Shown here: positions 17,637 through 25,713 of the stretch, piece by piece
How the letters are laid out: each line of letters opens with the position of its first letter
Numbering within the stretch: the stretch's first letter is position 1
DNA from: Actinomycetes bacterium
Lineage (GTDB): Bacteria > Actinomycetota > Acidimicrobiia > Acidimicrobiales > Poriferisodalaceae
NCBI GenBank assembly: GCA_024228575.1
Contig: JAAETH010000467.1
Coordinates: forward strand, 1 to 56,279
DNA: 56,279 nucleotides
Direction: 5' to 3'
Notes under the pieces: generated by a model
Told to the model about the DNA's origin: nothing
The model's input: the letters and a program-made list of their open reading frames with translations, nothing else
The model's database searches: none
Position numbers and translations under genes: made by a program

Positions 17637-18820
17637 TGGCGCGGGTGAGCCCGGTGAGGGTTCGGATGGTTCGCAGCGAGTTTTCCACCGAGGTTCCGTC
17701 ACCACCCCACGATGCCCTCACACCGGCCGAACGCAGGGCCCACATCGCCGCTCACCCACTCAGCTATCTCGGGGTGACCAGGGGACCAGAGGACGCAGCA
17801 CCAGGGGTGGGCGAGACACCGGACGAGCTGCTCATCGCCGGTCGCGAGGCGCTGACCCGACTCCTGGAGGCGAACGTGTTCACCGATCTGCGCGACGAAG
17901 CGATGTACGCCTACCGCCTCGAGAACGCTGAACACCGACAGACCGGTGTGTTGTGCGGCATCTTTGCCCGGTCGAGAGCCCAGGGCCAGCTACGCGCCCA
18001 CGAAGAGGTTCGGGGGGCCAGGCGCGATCATCTCGCTCGCCACCTCGAGACCGTCGAACACCAGTCGAGCCCCGTGGTGGTCTCGCATCGTCACGACCCG
18101 GTGATCGCTGCCGAACTCGAAATGGTCGCCAACCATGATCCGATGTTGTCCATCAAGAGTGCGGACGGCCTCACACAGACCATCTGGGAGTTGTCTGGCG
18201 AGAGTATCGAGCGCATCGTTCACGCCGCCGCAGAGATGCCGCTGTATATCATCGACGGCCACCATCGAACCGGGGCGGCCGAGGTCAACTCGGAGACGGG
18301 TGGAGCCAACGCTCAGTGGGTGCTCGGAGCCATGTTCCCCGAAGACGAGATGCGCAATCACGCACATCACCGCTGGCTCCAGGCCGACGATCCCGCCACA
18401 GCCATCTCGCTCATCGAGAAGACCTTGCCTACACATCGTGTCTCCATCCACGAGATCGAGCGGCGTACACACGGCCAGATCGGTGTCTACGCCGACCACA
18501 GATGGTTGCTCGTTGAGCTGCCAGGGGGGTCGGGTGAGACCGCCTTCGACGTCCTCGAACCCGTTCGTTTGAACGATGTGCTGGCCGACCTGGGTCTGGA
18601 CGAGCTGCCGATGAACTTCTTGGCGGGGACCCGTCCATTGCCGGATCTGGCCCGCACGATCGACAGCAGTGGGGGTGTTCTGTTCGCGATGAACCCAATC
18701 GAGATGGACGAACTGTTCGCCGTGGCCGATGCCGGCCTGATCATGCCAGCGAAGTCGACCTACTTCTCGCCAAAGGCTCGTTCGGGTGTCGTCCTACGTC
18801 CCGTCGGTGTCACCGACTGA
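17636..18820 (+). CDS. DUF1015 family protein in the serine biosynthesis cluster
   Basis: A 394-residue DUF1015 protein. The diagnostic IIDGHHRTGAA motif is at about residue 203; conserved AYRLEN and TPDELL-type segments precede it. The domain has no established biochemical function, but it is frequently encoded beside serA and serC, as here, where its ATG overlaps the serC stop. A role in serine metabolism (for example the missing phosphatase step or a regulator) is inference only. Its last 61 bases overlap the convergent gene ending at 18760, so the two share coding DNA on opposite strands. Confidence 0.85.
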   Translation: MARVSPVRVRMVRSEFSTEVPSPPHDALTPAERRAHIAAHPLSYLGVTRGPEDAAPGVGETPDELLIAGREALTRLLEANVFTDLRDEAMYAYRLENAEHRQTGVLCGIFARSRAQGQLRAHEEVRGARRDHLARHLETVEHQSSPVVVSHRHDPVIAAELEMVANHDPMLSIKSADGLTQTIWELSGESIERIVHAAAEMPLYIIDGHHRTGAAEVNSETGGANAQWVLGAMFPEDEMRNHAHHRWLQADDPATAISLIEKTLPTHRVSIHEIERRTHGQIGVYADHRWLLVELPGGSGETAFDVLEPVRLNDVLADLGLDELPMNFLAGTRPLPDLARTIDSSGGVLFAMNPIEMDELFAVADAGLIMPAKSTYFSPKARSGVVLRPVGVTD

Positions 18821-19959
18821 GATCGGACCGACAAGCCCGCGCGCAGATCTGGTGCCATGTCTGCCAGCCGGCGGCTGCGCGCCAGACCCAAGGGCCGGTC
18901 CGGGTCCAGGATCTGCCAGGCGACACCGAAGTCGGCAAGGCGGATGCGGGTGTTCAGCTCTACGGGGCCGACCCGGCCAGCCGATTGACGCGTTCGAACC
19001 GAGCCTACGGCTTCTCGCCCGGCTCGCCGCCACGTGAGCTGGCTGCGGAAGGTCTCGATCCGCACATGATCGGTGTCGCCATCGGCCACGTGAGCCTCGA
19101 TGCTGAAGACTGTTCCAGACGTTCGACCCGTGCCCGAGACCGAACACAGTGTTTCATCGTGGGTATCGACCGACAGTTCGAGCGGTTCTTCGAGCATCGT
19201 TGCCACGGCATCGGCCATCACGGCCACCACAGAGCCGAAACCGCGTCGAGCCGCCACCGCCGAGCCCTTTCGCCAGCAGATTCCCTCGATCTCGTCGCTC
19301 GGGCCAAGACCGACCCTGGTGAACGCCAGCATGGCCTCCACGCACGGTTCGGCGAGCTCGACCACACGTCGCGCCAGATCTCTCGAATTGTCCAAGGCAG
19401 TCATGTCGTCTGGATCGCCCCAGGCGGGGACCAGCACGGACGTTCGCACTCCCGAGGATGCAACACTTCGAAGAACATCGGCCCTGGCCGACGGTGCGGT
19501 CGCCACGACGACGAGGTCCGATCCGGCGAAGGAGTCCGGACGGTCCGCCATCACGCCGACATCTGGAGGGGGAGTGGCGGATGGGTCGACGATGCCGACA
19601 TCGACGCCGGGAACACATGCCAACGAGCTAGCGATCTCGATGTCATTGCCGCCACCACCGACCACAAGTGCCCTGAGGTTCCAGCCCGTGGGTGAACGTC
19701 GAGGAGTCGTGCGAGCCGAAGTGCGGATCGGCGCAGTCGCAGGTCGAATCGTGTCTCGGCGTGAGGCGACCGGACCCAGCGCCGTCTTCAGGTCTGGGGC
19801 GAACTGGCTTGATCCGAACCGACTGGAGGGGTGCCAGATTCGGCGCTCTCGATGTAATGCCTTGCGGCGCCGTACGATGCCTTGGATGGACAAAAAGGCG
19901 ATGATCGCAGTGTTCGCGGCCAGGACCACGAGCAGAGCGCTCAGCTGATTGTTGCCCAT
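18760..19959 (-). CDS. Membrane-anchored Rossmann-like protein, function unknown
   Basis: A 399-residue protein that I cannot assign to a named family. It has an N-terminal membrane anchor (about residues 5-27), a basic linker rich in Arg/Ser/Thr (28-92), then a Rossmann-like nucleotide-binding start (RALVVGGGGNDIEIASSLA). The following pattern resembles Gfo/Idh/MocA N-domains: GVDVGIVDP, then SDLVVVATAPSARADVLRSVASSG. The C-terminal half is beta-rich (ELNTRIRLADFGVAW). A membrane-tethered dinucleotide-binding oxidoreductase or sensor is possible but unproven. It is convergent with, and overlaps, the DUF1015 gene by 61 bases. ATG 19959 has no clear ribosome binding site. Confidence 0.6.
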   Translation of the reverse strand: MGNNQLSALLVVLAANTAIIAFLSIQGIVRRRKALHRERRIWHPSSRFGSSQFAPDLKTALGPVASRRDTIRPATAPIRTSARTTPRRSPTGWNLRALVVGGGGNDIEIASSLACVPGVDVGIVDPSATPPPDVGVMADRPDSFAGSDLVVVATAPSARADVLRSVASSGVRTSVLVPAWGDPDDMTALDNSRDLARRVVELAEPCVEAMLAFTRVGLGPSDEIEGICWRKGSAVAARRGFGSVVAVMADAVATMLEEPLELSVDTHDETLCSVSGTGRTSGTVFSIEAHVADGDTDHVRIETFRSQLTWRRAGREAVGSVRTRQSAGRVGPVELNTRIRLADFGVAWQILDPDRPLGLARSRRLADMAPDLRAGLSVRSQSVTPTGRRTTPERAFGEK

Positions 19960-20076
19960 GTCCGGTCAACTCTCGTCATATCTGTCTCGGCGGTCAGTCA
20001 CGTCGCCAAGGGCGTGCACGCCCACCGTAGGTGGCCCCGCGGCCGAGTCTAGGCACGCTACGCGGTGCACCGCGTC

Positions 20077-21018
20077 ATGAGTCCACCAGATGTGGTCGTT
20101 ATTGCGAACCCGGCGGCTGGAAGAGGCAAGGCCACCGGCGTGGCCAGAGAGGTCGTCGAAGCCGCCACGCTGTCGGGCAATGCCACCCAGCTCACCTTGC
20201 CCGATTCTGTCGCCGCGGCGGTCGCCGCCGTCGAAGAGGCCGTCGATGTGGGCGCAGACCGGGTGATCGCCGTCGGCGGCGATGGTCTTGTACATCATCT
20301 GCTCGGGCCCCTCGTGAGGTCGAGCACGGCCCTCGGCATTGTCCCAGCAGGAACCGGCAACGATGCCGCACGCGGGTTGGGGCTCACCGGTCGACCGTCA
20401 GAAGCGATCACAAGAGCGCTGGGCGAACCGACCCTGTGTGATGTTCTGGCGTGTACCGGTGAGGGCGACCCCGAGTCCGAAATCGGCGAGACCCGATTCG
20501 TCTTGACGATCGCCGCTGCCGGTCTTCCCGTTCTCGTGAACCGGCGCGCCAACCAGATGATGCACCCGCGTGGATCGCTGCGTTACACGGTTTCGACACT
20601 TCTCGAGCTACCCCGGCTGCCGTGCGATTCGCTGAGGCTGACCCTGACCGGACCCGATGGACGGGTGACCAACATCGAGGAGACGGTCAGCCTGCTTGCG
20701 GTGGCCAACACCCACAGCTTCGGCGGCGGTACCCCCATCGCTCCCGACGCCGACCCCACCGACGGCCTGGCCGACGTCGTTGTCATCCAGGACGCCCACC
20801 GACGCGAATACCTGCGCGTCCTACCGGCTGCCATGACGGGTGCCCACGTGAAGAATCGACACGTTTCGGTGCATCGTGCTGCTGCGGTCGACGTCGAGCT
20901 TGCCGGACCAGGCAGCTCCGAGGTGTGGGGCGACGGTGAACCGCTGTGCCAGATGCCCCTCCGCATCGAGGTTGTTCCCGGAGCGCTGGCAATCTGTGGT
21001 TTGACTGCACGATCGTGA
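20077..21018 (+). CDS. Diacylglycerol kinase family lipid kinase
   Basis: A 313-residue DAGK catalytic-domain protein of the YegS/BmrU/DgkB type; members phosphorylate diacylglycerol, ceramide or related lipids. It starts with VVVIANPAAGRGKA and has the phosphate-binding loop VIAVGGDGLVHHLL and the GIVPAGTGNDAARGLGL motif that is diagnostic for the family. The C-terminal beta domain has a LADVVVIQ segment and ends in WGDGEPL. Usually the D-G-E/GGDGT motif ends with Thr; here it reads GGDGL, which may affect catalysis or specificity. ATG 20077 is preferred; GTG 20065 is an alternative. Confidence 0.88.
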   Translation: MSPPDVVVIANPAAGRGKATGVAREVVEAATLSGNATQLTLPDSVAAAVAAVEEAVDVGADRVIAVGGDGLVHHLLGPLVRSSTALGIVPAGTGNDAARGLGLTGRPSEAITRALGEPTLCDVLACTGEGDPESEIGETRFVLTIAAAGLPVLVNRRANQMMHPRGSLRYTVSTLLELPRLPCDSLRLTLTGPDGRVTNIEETVSLLAVANTHSFGGGTPIAPDADPTDGLADVVVIQDAHRREYLRVLPAAMTGAHVKNRHVSVHRAAAVDVELAGPGSSEVWGDGEPLCQMPLRIEVVPGALAICGLTARS

Positions 21019-21081
21019 TGCCGACGGGCCATCATGGAACAACCCGCCAGGCTCGCCGAGCCCTAGACCAACGAGAAGACG

Positions 21082-21519
21082 ATGACACCCAGCATCCTTG
21101 TACTGAATGGCCCGAACCTCAACCTGCTCGGTACACGCGAGCCCGATATCTACGGATCGGGAACCCTTGCCGAGCTGGTCGATGGCCTGAAGGCTGCGTA
21201 CATCGGGCGCGCAGAGATCGTCGAATTCCAGTCCAACATCGAGGGCGAGCTGGTCGGGGCAATACACGAAGCCAGCGGAACCCATGACGGCATCGTGCTG
21301 AACGCCGGCGCCTACACCCACACGAGCATCGCTCTGAGAGACGCGATCGCGGGTGTGAGCGTACCGGTGGTCGAGATCCACATCTCGAACGTGTATCAGC
21401 GCGAGGCTTTCAGACACGGCACCATGCTGGCTGGGGTGTGCCTGGGGCAGATCCTCGGGTTTGGCCGGGTCAGCTACTCGCTGGCGGTGGAGGCCTTGCT
21501 GCGCCACATCAAGGAGTAG
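21082..21519 (+). CDS. aroQ: 3-dehydroquinate dehydratase, type II
   Basis: The third enzyme of the shikimate pathway (3-dehydroquinate to 3-dehydroshikimate). It is 145 residues, the normal size of the dodecameric type II enzyme. It opens ILVLNGPNLNLLGTREPDIYG with the catalytic Arg/Tyr loop, followed by FQSNIEGELV, VLNAGAYTHTSIALRDAI and VEIHISNVYQREAFRH with the active-site His. GAGAAG precedes ATG 21082. No other shikimate genes are nearby. Confidence 0.95.
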   Translation: MTPSILVLNGPNLNLLGTREPDIYGSGTLAELVDGLKAAYIGRAEIVEFQSNIEGELVGAIHEASGTHDGIVLNAGAYTHTSIALRDAIAGVSVPVVEIHISNVYQREAFRHGTMLAGVCLGQILGFGRVSYSLAVEALLRHIKE

Positions 21520-21547
21520 CCCCGAAGCGCAGCGGACCACGAGTGGG

Positions 21548-21566
21548 CGATGGTCCCCGACCATCG
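21548..21566. terminator. Hairpin between convergent aroQ and the SHOCT-like gene
   Basis: CGATGGT and ACCATCG form a perfect 7-bp stem with a 5-base loop in the 89-base convergent intergenic gap. Probably a bidirectional terminator; there is no poly-T tail. Confidence 0.5.
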
Positions 21567-21608
21567 GTCGTTCGATGGGTGGGCGTCAAATGGAATGCCC
21601 GATCGAGA

Positions 21609-21878
21609 TCAATCGACCGTGAGCTGTTCCATCAGCTCGAGCTTGCGATCCTCGAATGTCTCGAAATCGATTTCGTCCTTCTCGAACTGGCGGTGTAGCT
21701 CCTCGACCTGAGCGAGGAGGGCCGCAGGGTCGAGGGCGACATCGGCGGTGAGCTTTTCGCCGTCGGCAACCTCTTCCTCCTCGCCGCGAGACATGCGGCG
21801 AGCCCGTTTCAGCTCGGCTCGTTCCTTCTTGGCGCGGTCACGCTGAAGCTTCCCGTAACTGGTCCTGCTCGTGGCCAT
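21609..21878 (-). CDS. Small charged protein with SHOCT-like C-terminus
   Basis: An 89-residue protein. The N-terminal half is highly basic (YGKLQRDRAKKERAELKRARRM). An acidic patch (GEEEEVADGEK) follows. The C-terminal helical segment (about residues 53-87) has the spacing of a SHOCT-type oligomerisation domain: LLAQVEELHRQFEKDEIDFE, then TFEDRKLELMEQL. No signal peptide or membrane segment is present. GAGGAGGCG before the ATG is a good ribosome binding site and the 3' end meets a terminator-like hairpin, which supports a real gene. The function is unknown; the highly charged N-terminus could bind nucleic acid (inference). Confidence 0.75.
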   Translation of the reverse strand: MATSRTSYGKLQRDRAKKERAELKRARRMSRGEEEEVADGEKLTADVALDPAALLAQVEELHRQFEKDEIDFETFEDRKLELMEQLTVD

Positions 21879-22202
21879 GTTCGCCTCCTCGACTCGTTCT
21901 CTTCAGGTGGCACAGCGCACGCGTGATGACCCACCCCCTGGTGGTGAGCCAAAGCGACAGTGCCGCCACTTCCGATCTTCGCCTCGTGGTGACGCCGGAC
22001 TCGTGGGTGCGCAGCGCGTAGTAACGCGAAATCGGAACACCCACTGTACCAGCTCGGACCATCGACACCACGGACCGTGCCCGGCGATGACACGTTGCCC
22101 CTCGCGTCTCCACAAGCTCGTGACAACCCGCCGTGACCGACGACACCCGCGCAATGATGGTGCGGGACGGTTCACTTGTGAACGGAGGAAGGGAAGGTTC
22201 AG
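21879..22202. other. Divergent intergenic region, 324 bp
   Basis: It separates the divergent SHOCT-like and Pat-like genes. I see no open frame with protein-like composition, no tRNA and no strong hairpin. It ends in GGAGGAAGGGAAGG, the ribosome binding site of the acetyltransferase gene. It presumably holds both promoters. Confidence 0.5.
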
Positions 22203-23219
22203 ATGGACGACATGTCAAGGCTGCCCGTCCCATCCCTGAGGCCGTTCCCCATGTTCGCCGACACCACCGACCACTCGCTCCTGAACTTCGAGCAACGGCT
22301 TGTGTTTCGCACCGTTGCCAGGGGAGAACCCCTGATGAGCCAGGGTGAAGCCGCCGACTTTTTCGCAATCGTGCTCTCCGGCGACGCCACAGCGACTCGT
22401 GCCAGCTCCGATGGTCCGGTCGTCCTCGCCAACCTCGGTGCCGGCGACATTGTTGGGGAGCTGGGGCTGCTGCTCGGGCGTCTCCGCGCTGCGACCATCA
22501 CGGCGGCCACCGACATCGAGGTCCTCCTCGGAGACGAGACGGCGTTCTCAGCCCTGCTCGACCTTGCAGGGGTTCACGAGCGGATCGGGCTCCAGGTCAG
22601 CAGACGTCTGGCCGAGGACACCAAGGCGATACCGATCGGGCGCGGGGCGAAGGACCTCGTGCAACTGCGTCCGCTTGTTCCCGGTGACCGCGAACCGATC
22701 TACGCGGCGGCCAACGCGGCCTCACCACAAACTCTCTACCGACGATTCTTCACGCCGGGTGTGCCCGACAAGCGAGTGCTCGACCACCTGGTCGACATCG
22801 ACTTCGTCGACCATTTTGCCTGGGTTTGTCTCTCCGAGGACGCGGTGGGCATCGGTGTGGCCCGCTACATACGAGATCGAGACGACCCCAGCTCGGCCGA
22901 GTGTGCCTTCTCGGTCGACGACAACTGGCAAGGACAGGGTATCGGCACCCTGTTACTGGGCTCTCTCGCGACGGCAGCTCTCTCGGCGGGTATCGAGACG
23001 TTGACGGGCTCGGTTCTGGCCGAGAACGCGCCGATGAGGGCCCTGTTCAAGAAGGCGGGGGCCCGATCGCGGCACTCGGAACCGGGAGTCGTCGAGGTCG
23101 AGTTGTCCGTCGACGCGGCGTGTGAACTCATCTCGGTGAACGATCGTCTGGCCCTGACCGCCACCGTTGTCGACATCGTTCACGCGGGTGGCCTCGCCCT
23201 GACGGGGCAACGTCAGTAG
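22203..23219 (+). CDS. Cyclic nucleotide-binding/GNAT acetyltransferase fusion (Pat-like)
   Basis: A 338-residue protein with an N-terminal cyclic-nucleotide-binding domain (about 15-140) and a C-terminal GNAT domain (about 153-310). This is the order and size of mycobacterial Pat (Rv0998/MSMEG_5458), a cAMP-controlled protein lysine acetyltransferase that inactivates acyl-CoA synthetases. In the cNMP cassette GDIVGELGLLLGRLRAATITA keeps the Gly-Glu and Arg that hold the ribose and phosphate. In the GNAT domain, FSVDDNWQGQGIGTLLLGSL contains the acetyl-CoA pyrophosphate loop. A strong GGAGG site precedes ATG 22203. The last 7 bases overlap convergent menB. Substrates are inferred by analogy. 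Confidence 0.88.
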   Translation: MDDMSRLPVPSLRPFPMFADTTDHSLLNFEQRLVFRTVARGEPLMSQGEAADFFAIVLSGDATATRASSDGPVVLANLGAGDIVGELGLLLGRLRAATITAATDIEVLLGDETAFSALLDLAGVHERIGLQVSRRLAEDTKAIPIGRGAKDLVQLRPLVPGDREPIYAAANAASPQTLYRRFFTPGVPDKRVLDHLVDIDFVDHFAWVCLSEDAVGIGVARYIRDRDDPSSAECAFSVDDNWQGQGIGTLLLGSLATAALSAGIETLTGSVLAENAPMRALFKKAGARSRHSEPGVVEVELSVDAACELISVNDRLALTATVVDIVHAGGLALTGQRQ

Positions 23220-24127
23220 TGCCAGGGAAACTGGTCCCAATTCGGATCGCGCTTCTCGAGGAAGGCGTCGCGGCCCTCGACAGCCTCCTCGGTCATGTAG
23301 ATGAGTCGCGTGGCCTCGCCGGCGAACACCTGCTGGCCGACCATGCCGTCGTCGGCGAGGTTCATTGCGAACTTGGCCATTCGCTGAGCGGTCGGCGAGT
23401 TCGAGTTGATATCGCGACCCCACGACAGGGCGAACGACTCCAGTTCCGCGTGTGGCACGACGGCGTTCACCATGCCCATTCGATGAGCATCGTCGGCCGA
23501 GTACGAATGGCCGAGGAAGAAGATCTCGCGGGCGAACTTCTGGCCGATCTGTTTGGCCAGATACGCCGAGCCGTAGCCCGCATCGACGCTGGCTACCGCC
23601 GTGTCGGTCTGCTTGAACACGGCGTGTTCGGCACTGGCGATCGTCAGGTCGCAAACCGAGTGCAGTGAGTGGCCACCGCCAACCGCCCACCCTGGAACAA
23701 CCGCGACGACGACCTTTGGCATCATGCGGATCAGACGTTGCACTTCGAGGATATGGAGTCGACCGGTGCGCGCGGGGTCGATGGTTGCGCTGGTGTCACC
23801 CTCGGCGTAGCGGTAGCCGTCCTTGCCCCTGATGCGCTGGTCGCCGCCTGAACAGAACGCCCACCCGCCATCCTTTGGGGATGGGCCGTTGCCGGTGAGC
23901 AGCACACAGCCCACGTCCGAACTCATGCGGGCATGATCGAGCGCCCTGTACAACTCGTCCACGGTGTGGGGCCTGAAGGCGTTGCGGACCTCGGGTCGGT
24001 CGAACGCGATTCGAACCGTTCCCTGGTCGACCGCACGGTGATAGGTGATATCGGTGAAGCCGAAGCCGTCAACGGGCCGCCACGCGGCTGGGTCGAAGAT
24101 GTCTGAAACGCTGTTGTGTTCGCTCAC
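23213..24127 (-). CDS. menB: 1,4-Dihydroxy-2-naphthoyl-CoA synthase
   Basis: A crotonase-family enzyme of menaquinone biosynthesis that cyclises O-succinylbenzoyl-CoA to dihydroxynaphthoyl-CoA. It is about 304 residues. It tracks mycobacterial MenB closely: DITYHRAVDQGTVRIAFDRP, EVRNAFRPHTVDELYRALDHAR, GNGPSPKDGGWAFCSGGDQRIRG, GRLHILEVQRLIR, GWAVGGGHSLH (oxyanion hole), GQKFAREIFFLG and YMTEEAVEGRDAFLEKRDPNW. The start is uncertain: GTG 24127 or ATG 24139. TATGCT six bases before GTG 24127 resembles a -10 box and would suit a leaderless message. No other men genes are in the window. Confidence 0.95.
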   Translation of the reverse strand: MSEHNSVSDIFDPAAWRPVDGFGFTDITYHRAVDQGTVRIAFDRPEVRNAFRPHTVDELYRALDHARMSSDVGCVLLTGNGPSPKDGGWAFCSGGDQRIRGKDGYRYAEGDTSATIDPARTGRLHILEVQRLIRMMPKVVVAVVPGWAVGGGHSLHSVCDLTIASAEHAVFKQTDTAVASVDAGYGSAYLAKQIGQKFAREIFFLGHSYSADDAHRMGMVNAVVPHAELESFALSWGRDINSNSPTAQRMAKFAMNLADDGMVGQQVFAGEATRLIYMTEEAVEGRDAFLEKRDPNWDQFPWHY

Positions 24128-24831
24128 ACAACCGAGCATAGGAGGCTGTCCCGGCACCGATCACCTATCTGGCCTTGCTCCCAGCTGCCTCCGCCTCGAT
24201 GGAGCTACCGTTCATCCTGGTGTAGTACGCAATAGCCTCGCTGGTTTCGACCGACAGGGCGAGGTCGTGTGCTCTGGGCGTTCGATTCCGCCCAGTATTC
24301 CGGCGACGAGCACGTACAGCGCTTTCCGCGCGTCCGCGGAGGTGTGGTTGGTCTCCGCGCATGGCCCACGTGCGAAACGCAGAAACAGCTACGGCGCCGG
24401 TCAGCTTGCTGCCTTGCTGCATGAAGGGTTGCCCAAACGGGGAACCCGGGCTTTCGAGGCATCGCCCCTTCGGGCCACGTTCGAAAGCCTGCTCAGGCGG
24501 CGGAGCAACCATAGCGAGCACCGTGGACACGGACCCACCTCTGCATCACTATCGGCGCTGACAGACCTGCGGTGTGTGAGCTTCGCGCTCGCGCGGACGC
24601 GTGGACCGCGCAGACTCCGGCACGTGCTGTACCCGGTTCGGCGATGCACGAGTAGCCACACACGGAAATGGTGTGGCTGTCGGGTTCTTTGTCTCGGCGG
24701 CGGCATTTCCAAACGTCGACTGGTTTCGGTTCACCACCACGACCACACGATCAACCCATCAACCCATCAACCCACAGCGACATCACTTCCGCGAGCGCGC
24801 ACAAGGGCCGGTACTCGACCAGCGGGTCACT
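24128..24831. other. Gene-free 0.7-kb region with three stable hairpins
   Basis: No frame on either strand here looks protein-like; the longest (minus, 24165-24530) is rich in Arg, Pro and Ser with no recognisable motif. Three strong inverted repeats lie within 220 bases: 24274-24295 (CTGGGCG/CGCCCAG), 24335-24359 (CGCGGAG/CTCCGCG) and 24449-24489 (GGCTTTCGA/TCGAAAGCC). A short tandem repeat is at 24750-24773. Options are a structured non-coding RNA or a decayed insertion; I cannot choose between them. It lies between the start of menB and the stop of the ABC ATPase gene. Confidence 0.45.
24750..24773. repeat. Short tandem repeat (ATCAACCC)x3
   Basis: Three perfect copies of the 8-mer ATCAACCC in a row, in the gene-free region downstream of the ABC ATPase gene. 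Confidence 0.85.
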
Positions 24832-25596
24832 TCAGTAGGCGCAGTCGTGGCCGTGTTCGTCGACGAGGTGCACGGGCCCACCTTCATCGGTCTCGAGCAC
24901 CCGCAGGCCGTAGGCTTCGCGCAACACCGCCGGCACCAGGATCTGGTCCGGCGGGCCGGCAGCCACGACACGTCCAGCCAGCAGCACGACCGTCGACGCG
25001 TGCCTGCACTCCTCGAGGTGGTGTGTGGACAACACGACGGCGGTGCCGGCGGCGTTCAGGTCACCGAGCAGGTTCACGATCAGGTCCTGGCTCGGGGCGT
25101 CGAGCCCGGTCAGCGGCTCGTCGAGGAGCAGCAGCGAAGGATCGCGCGCCAGCGCCTGGGCAATGAGCACGCGTTGGCGCTGTCCGCCAGACAGCTCGCT
25201 GTACTGTCTGGTGGCCAGATCGTCGACCCTCAGACGTCGCATCGACTCGACGACCGCATCGCGGTCGCGGGGAATCCCGCGGCGGAAAGAGCGGCCGAGC
25301 AGGCCTTCATAACGCCCCATCTGCACCACTTCGACGACGGTCAGCGGCATCCATCGATCACCAGCGTGGTGTTGAAGAACGTATCCGACACGTTCGGCAT
25401 CGACCTCGACCGTGCCAGAGGCAGCAGAAACAAGGCCCGCAACAAGGTGCAGAAGGGTCGACTTGCCCGAACCGTTTGGTCCGACCAGAGCCGTTGTCGA
25501 TCCCGGGGCGAGCTCGAGGTCGACGTCGGACAACACGACCTTGCCACCTCGGCGAACCGATGCATCGACTATCGAGATGATTGGCTCTTGGTCCAT
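24832..25596 (-). CDS. ABC transporter ATP-binding protein, metal-transporter type (orphan)
   Basis: An about 254-residue ABC ATPase with Walker A GPNGSGKST, Q-loop VGYVLQHH, signature LSGGQRQRVLIAQAL, Walker B LLLLDEPLTGLD and H-loop STHHLEEC. The pattern (DVDLELAPGSTTALVG, then LTVVEVVQMGRYEGLLG) resembles ZnuC/MntB/TroB ATPases for zinc or manganese. No permease or binding-protein gene is next to it: upstream is divergent dsbB and downstream is the gene-free region. It may serve permeases encoded elsewhere. The C-terminal tail VHLVDEHGHDCAY is His/Cys-containing. ATG 25596 is used; GTG 25599 is equally possible. The specificity is tentative. Confidence 0.82.
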   Translation of the reverse strand: MDQEPIISIVDASVRRGGKVVLSDVDLELAPGSTTALVGPNGSGKSTLLHLVAGLVSAASGTVEVDAERVGYVLQHHAGDRWMPLTVVEVVQMGRYEGLLGRSFRRGIPRDRDAVVESMRRLRVDDLATRQYSELSGGQRQRVLIAQALARDPSLLLLDEPLTGLDAPSQDLIVNLLGDLNAAGTAVVLSTHHLEECRHASTVVLLAGRVVAAGPPDQILVPAVLREAYGLRVLETDEGGPVHLVDEHGHDCAY

Positions 25597-25713
25597 CACG
25601 TCTTGTCCATCACCCCCCAAGTGTGGCCCAAGGACAGGGCCGTGCCGTCACCGGGTTCGGTCGAACTGTTGAATGAAGCCATTGCTTGGCCGACAACCCC
25701 TATCGTGTTCGCC

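Noticed and set aside
24274-24295. T-arm-like sequence GGGCGTTCGATTCCGCCC as part of a tRNA or tmRNA
   Set aside because: The 7-base T loop does not leave a paired 5-bp stem (mismatches), and no acceptor stem, anticodon arm or CCA is present.
24165-24530. 121-residue minus-strand open frame in the gene-free block
   Set aside because: Low-information Arg/Pro/Ser-rich translation with no motif, start signal or neighbour support.
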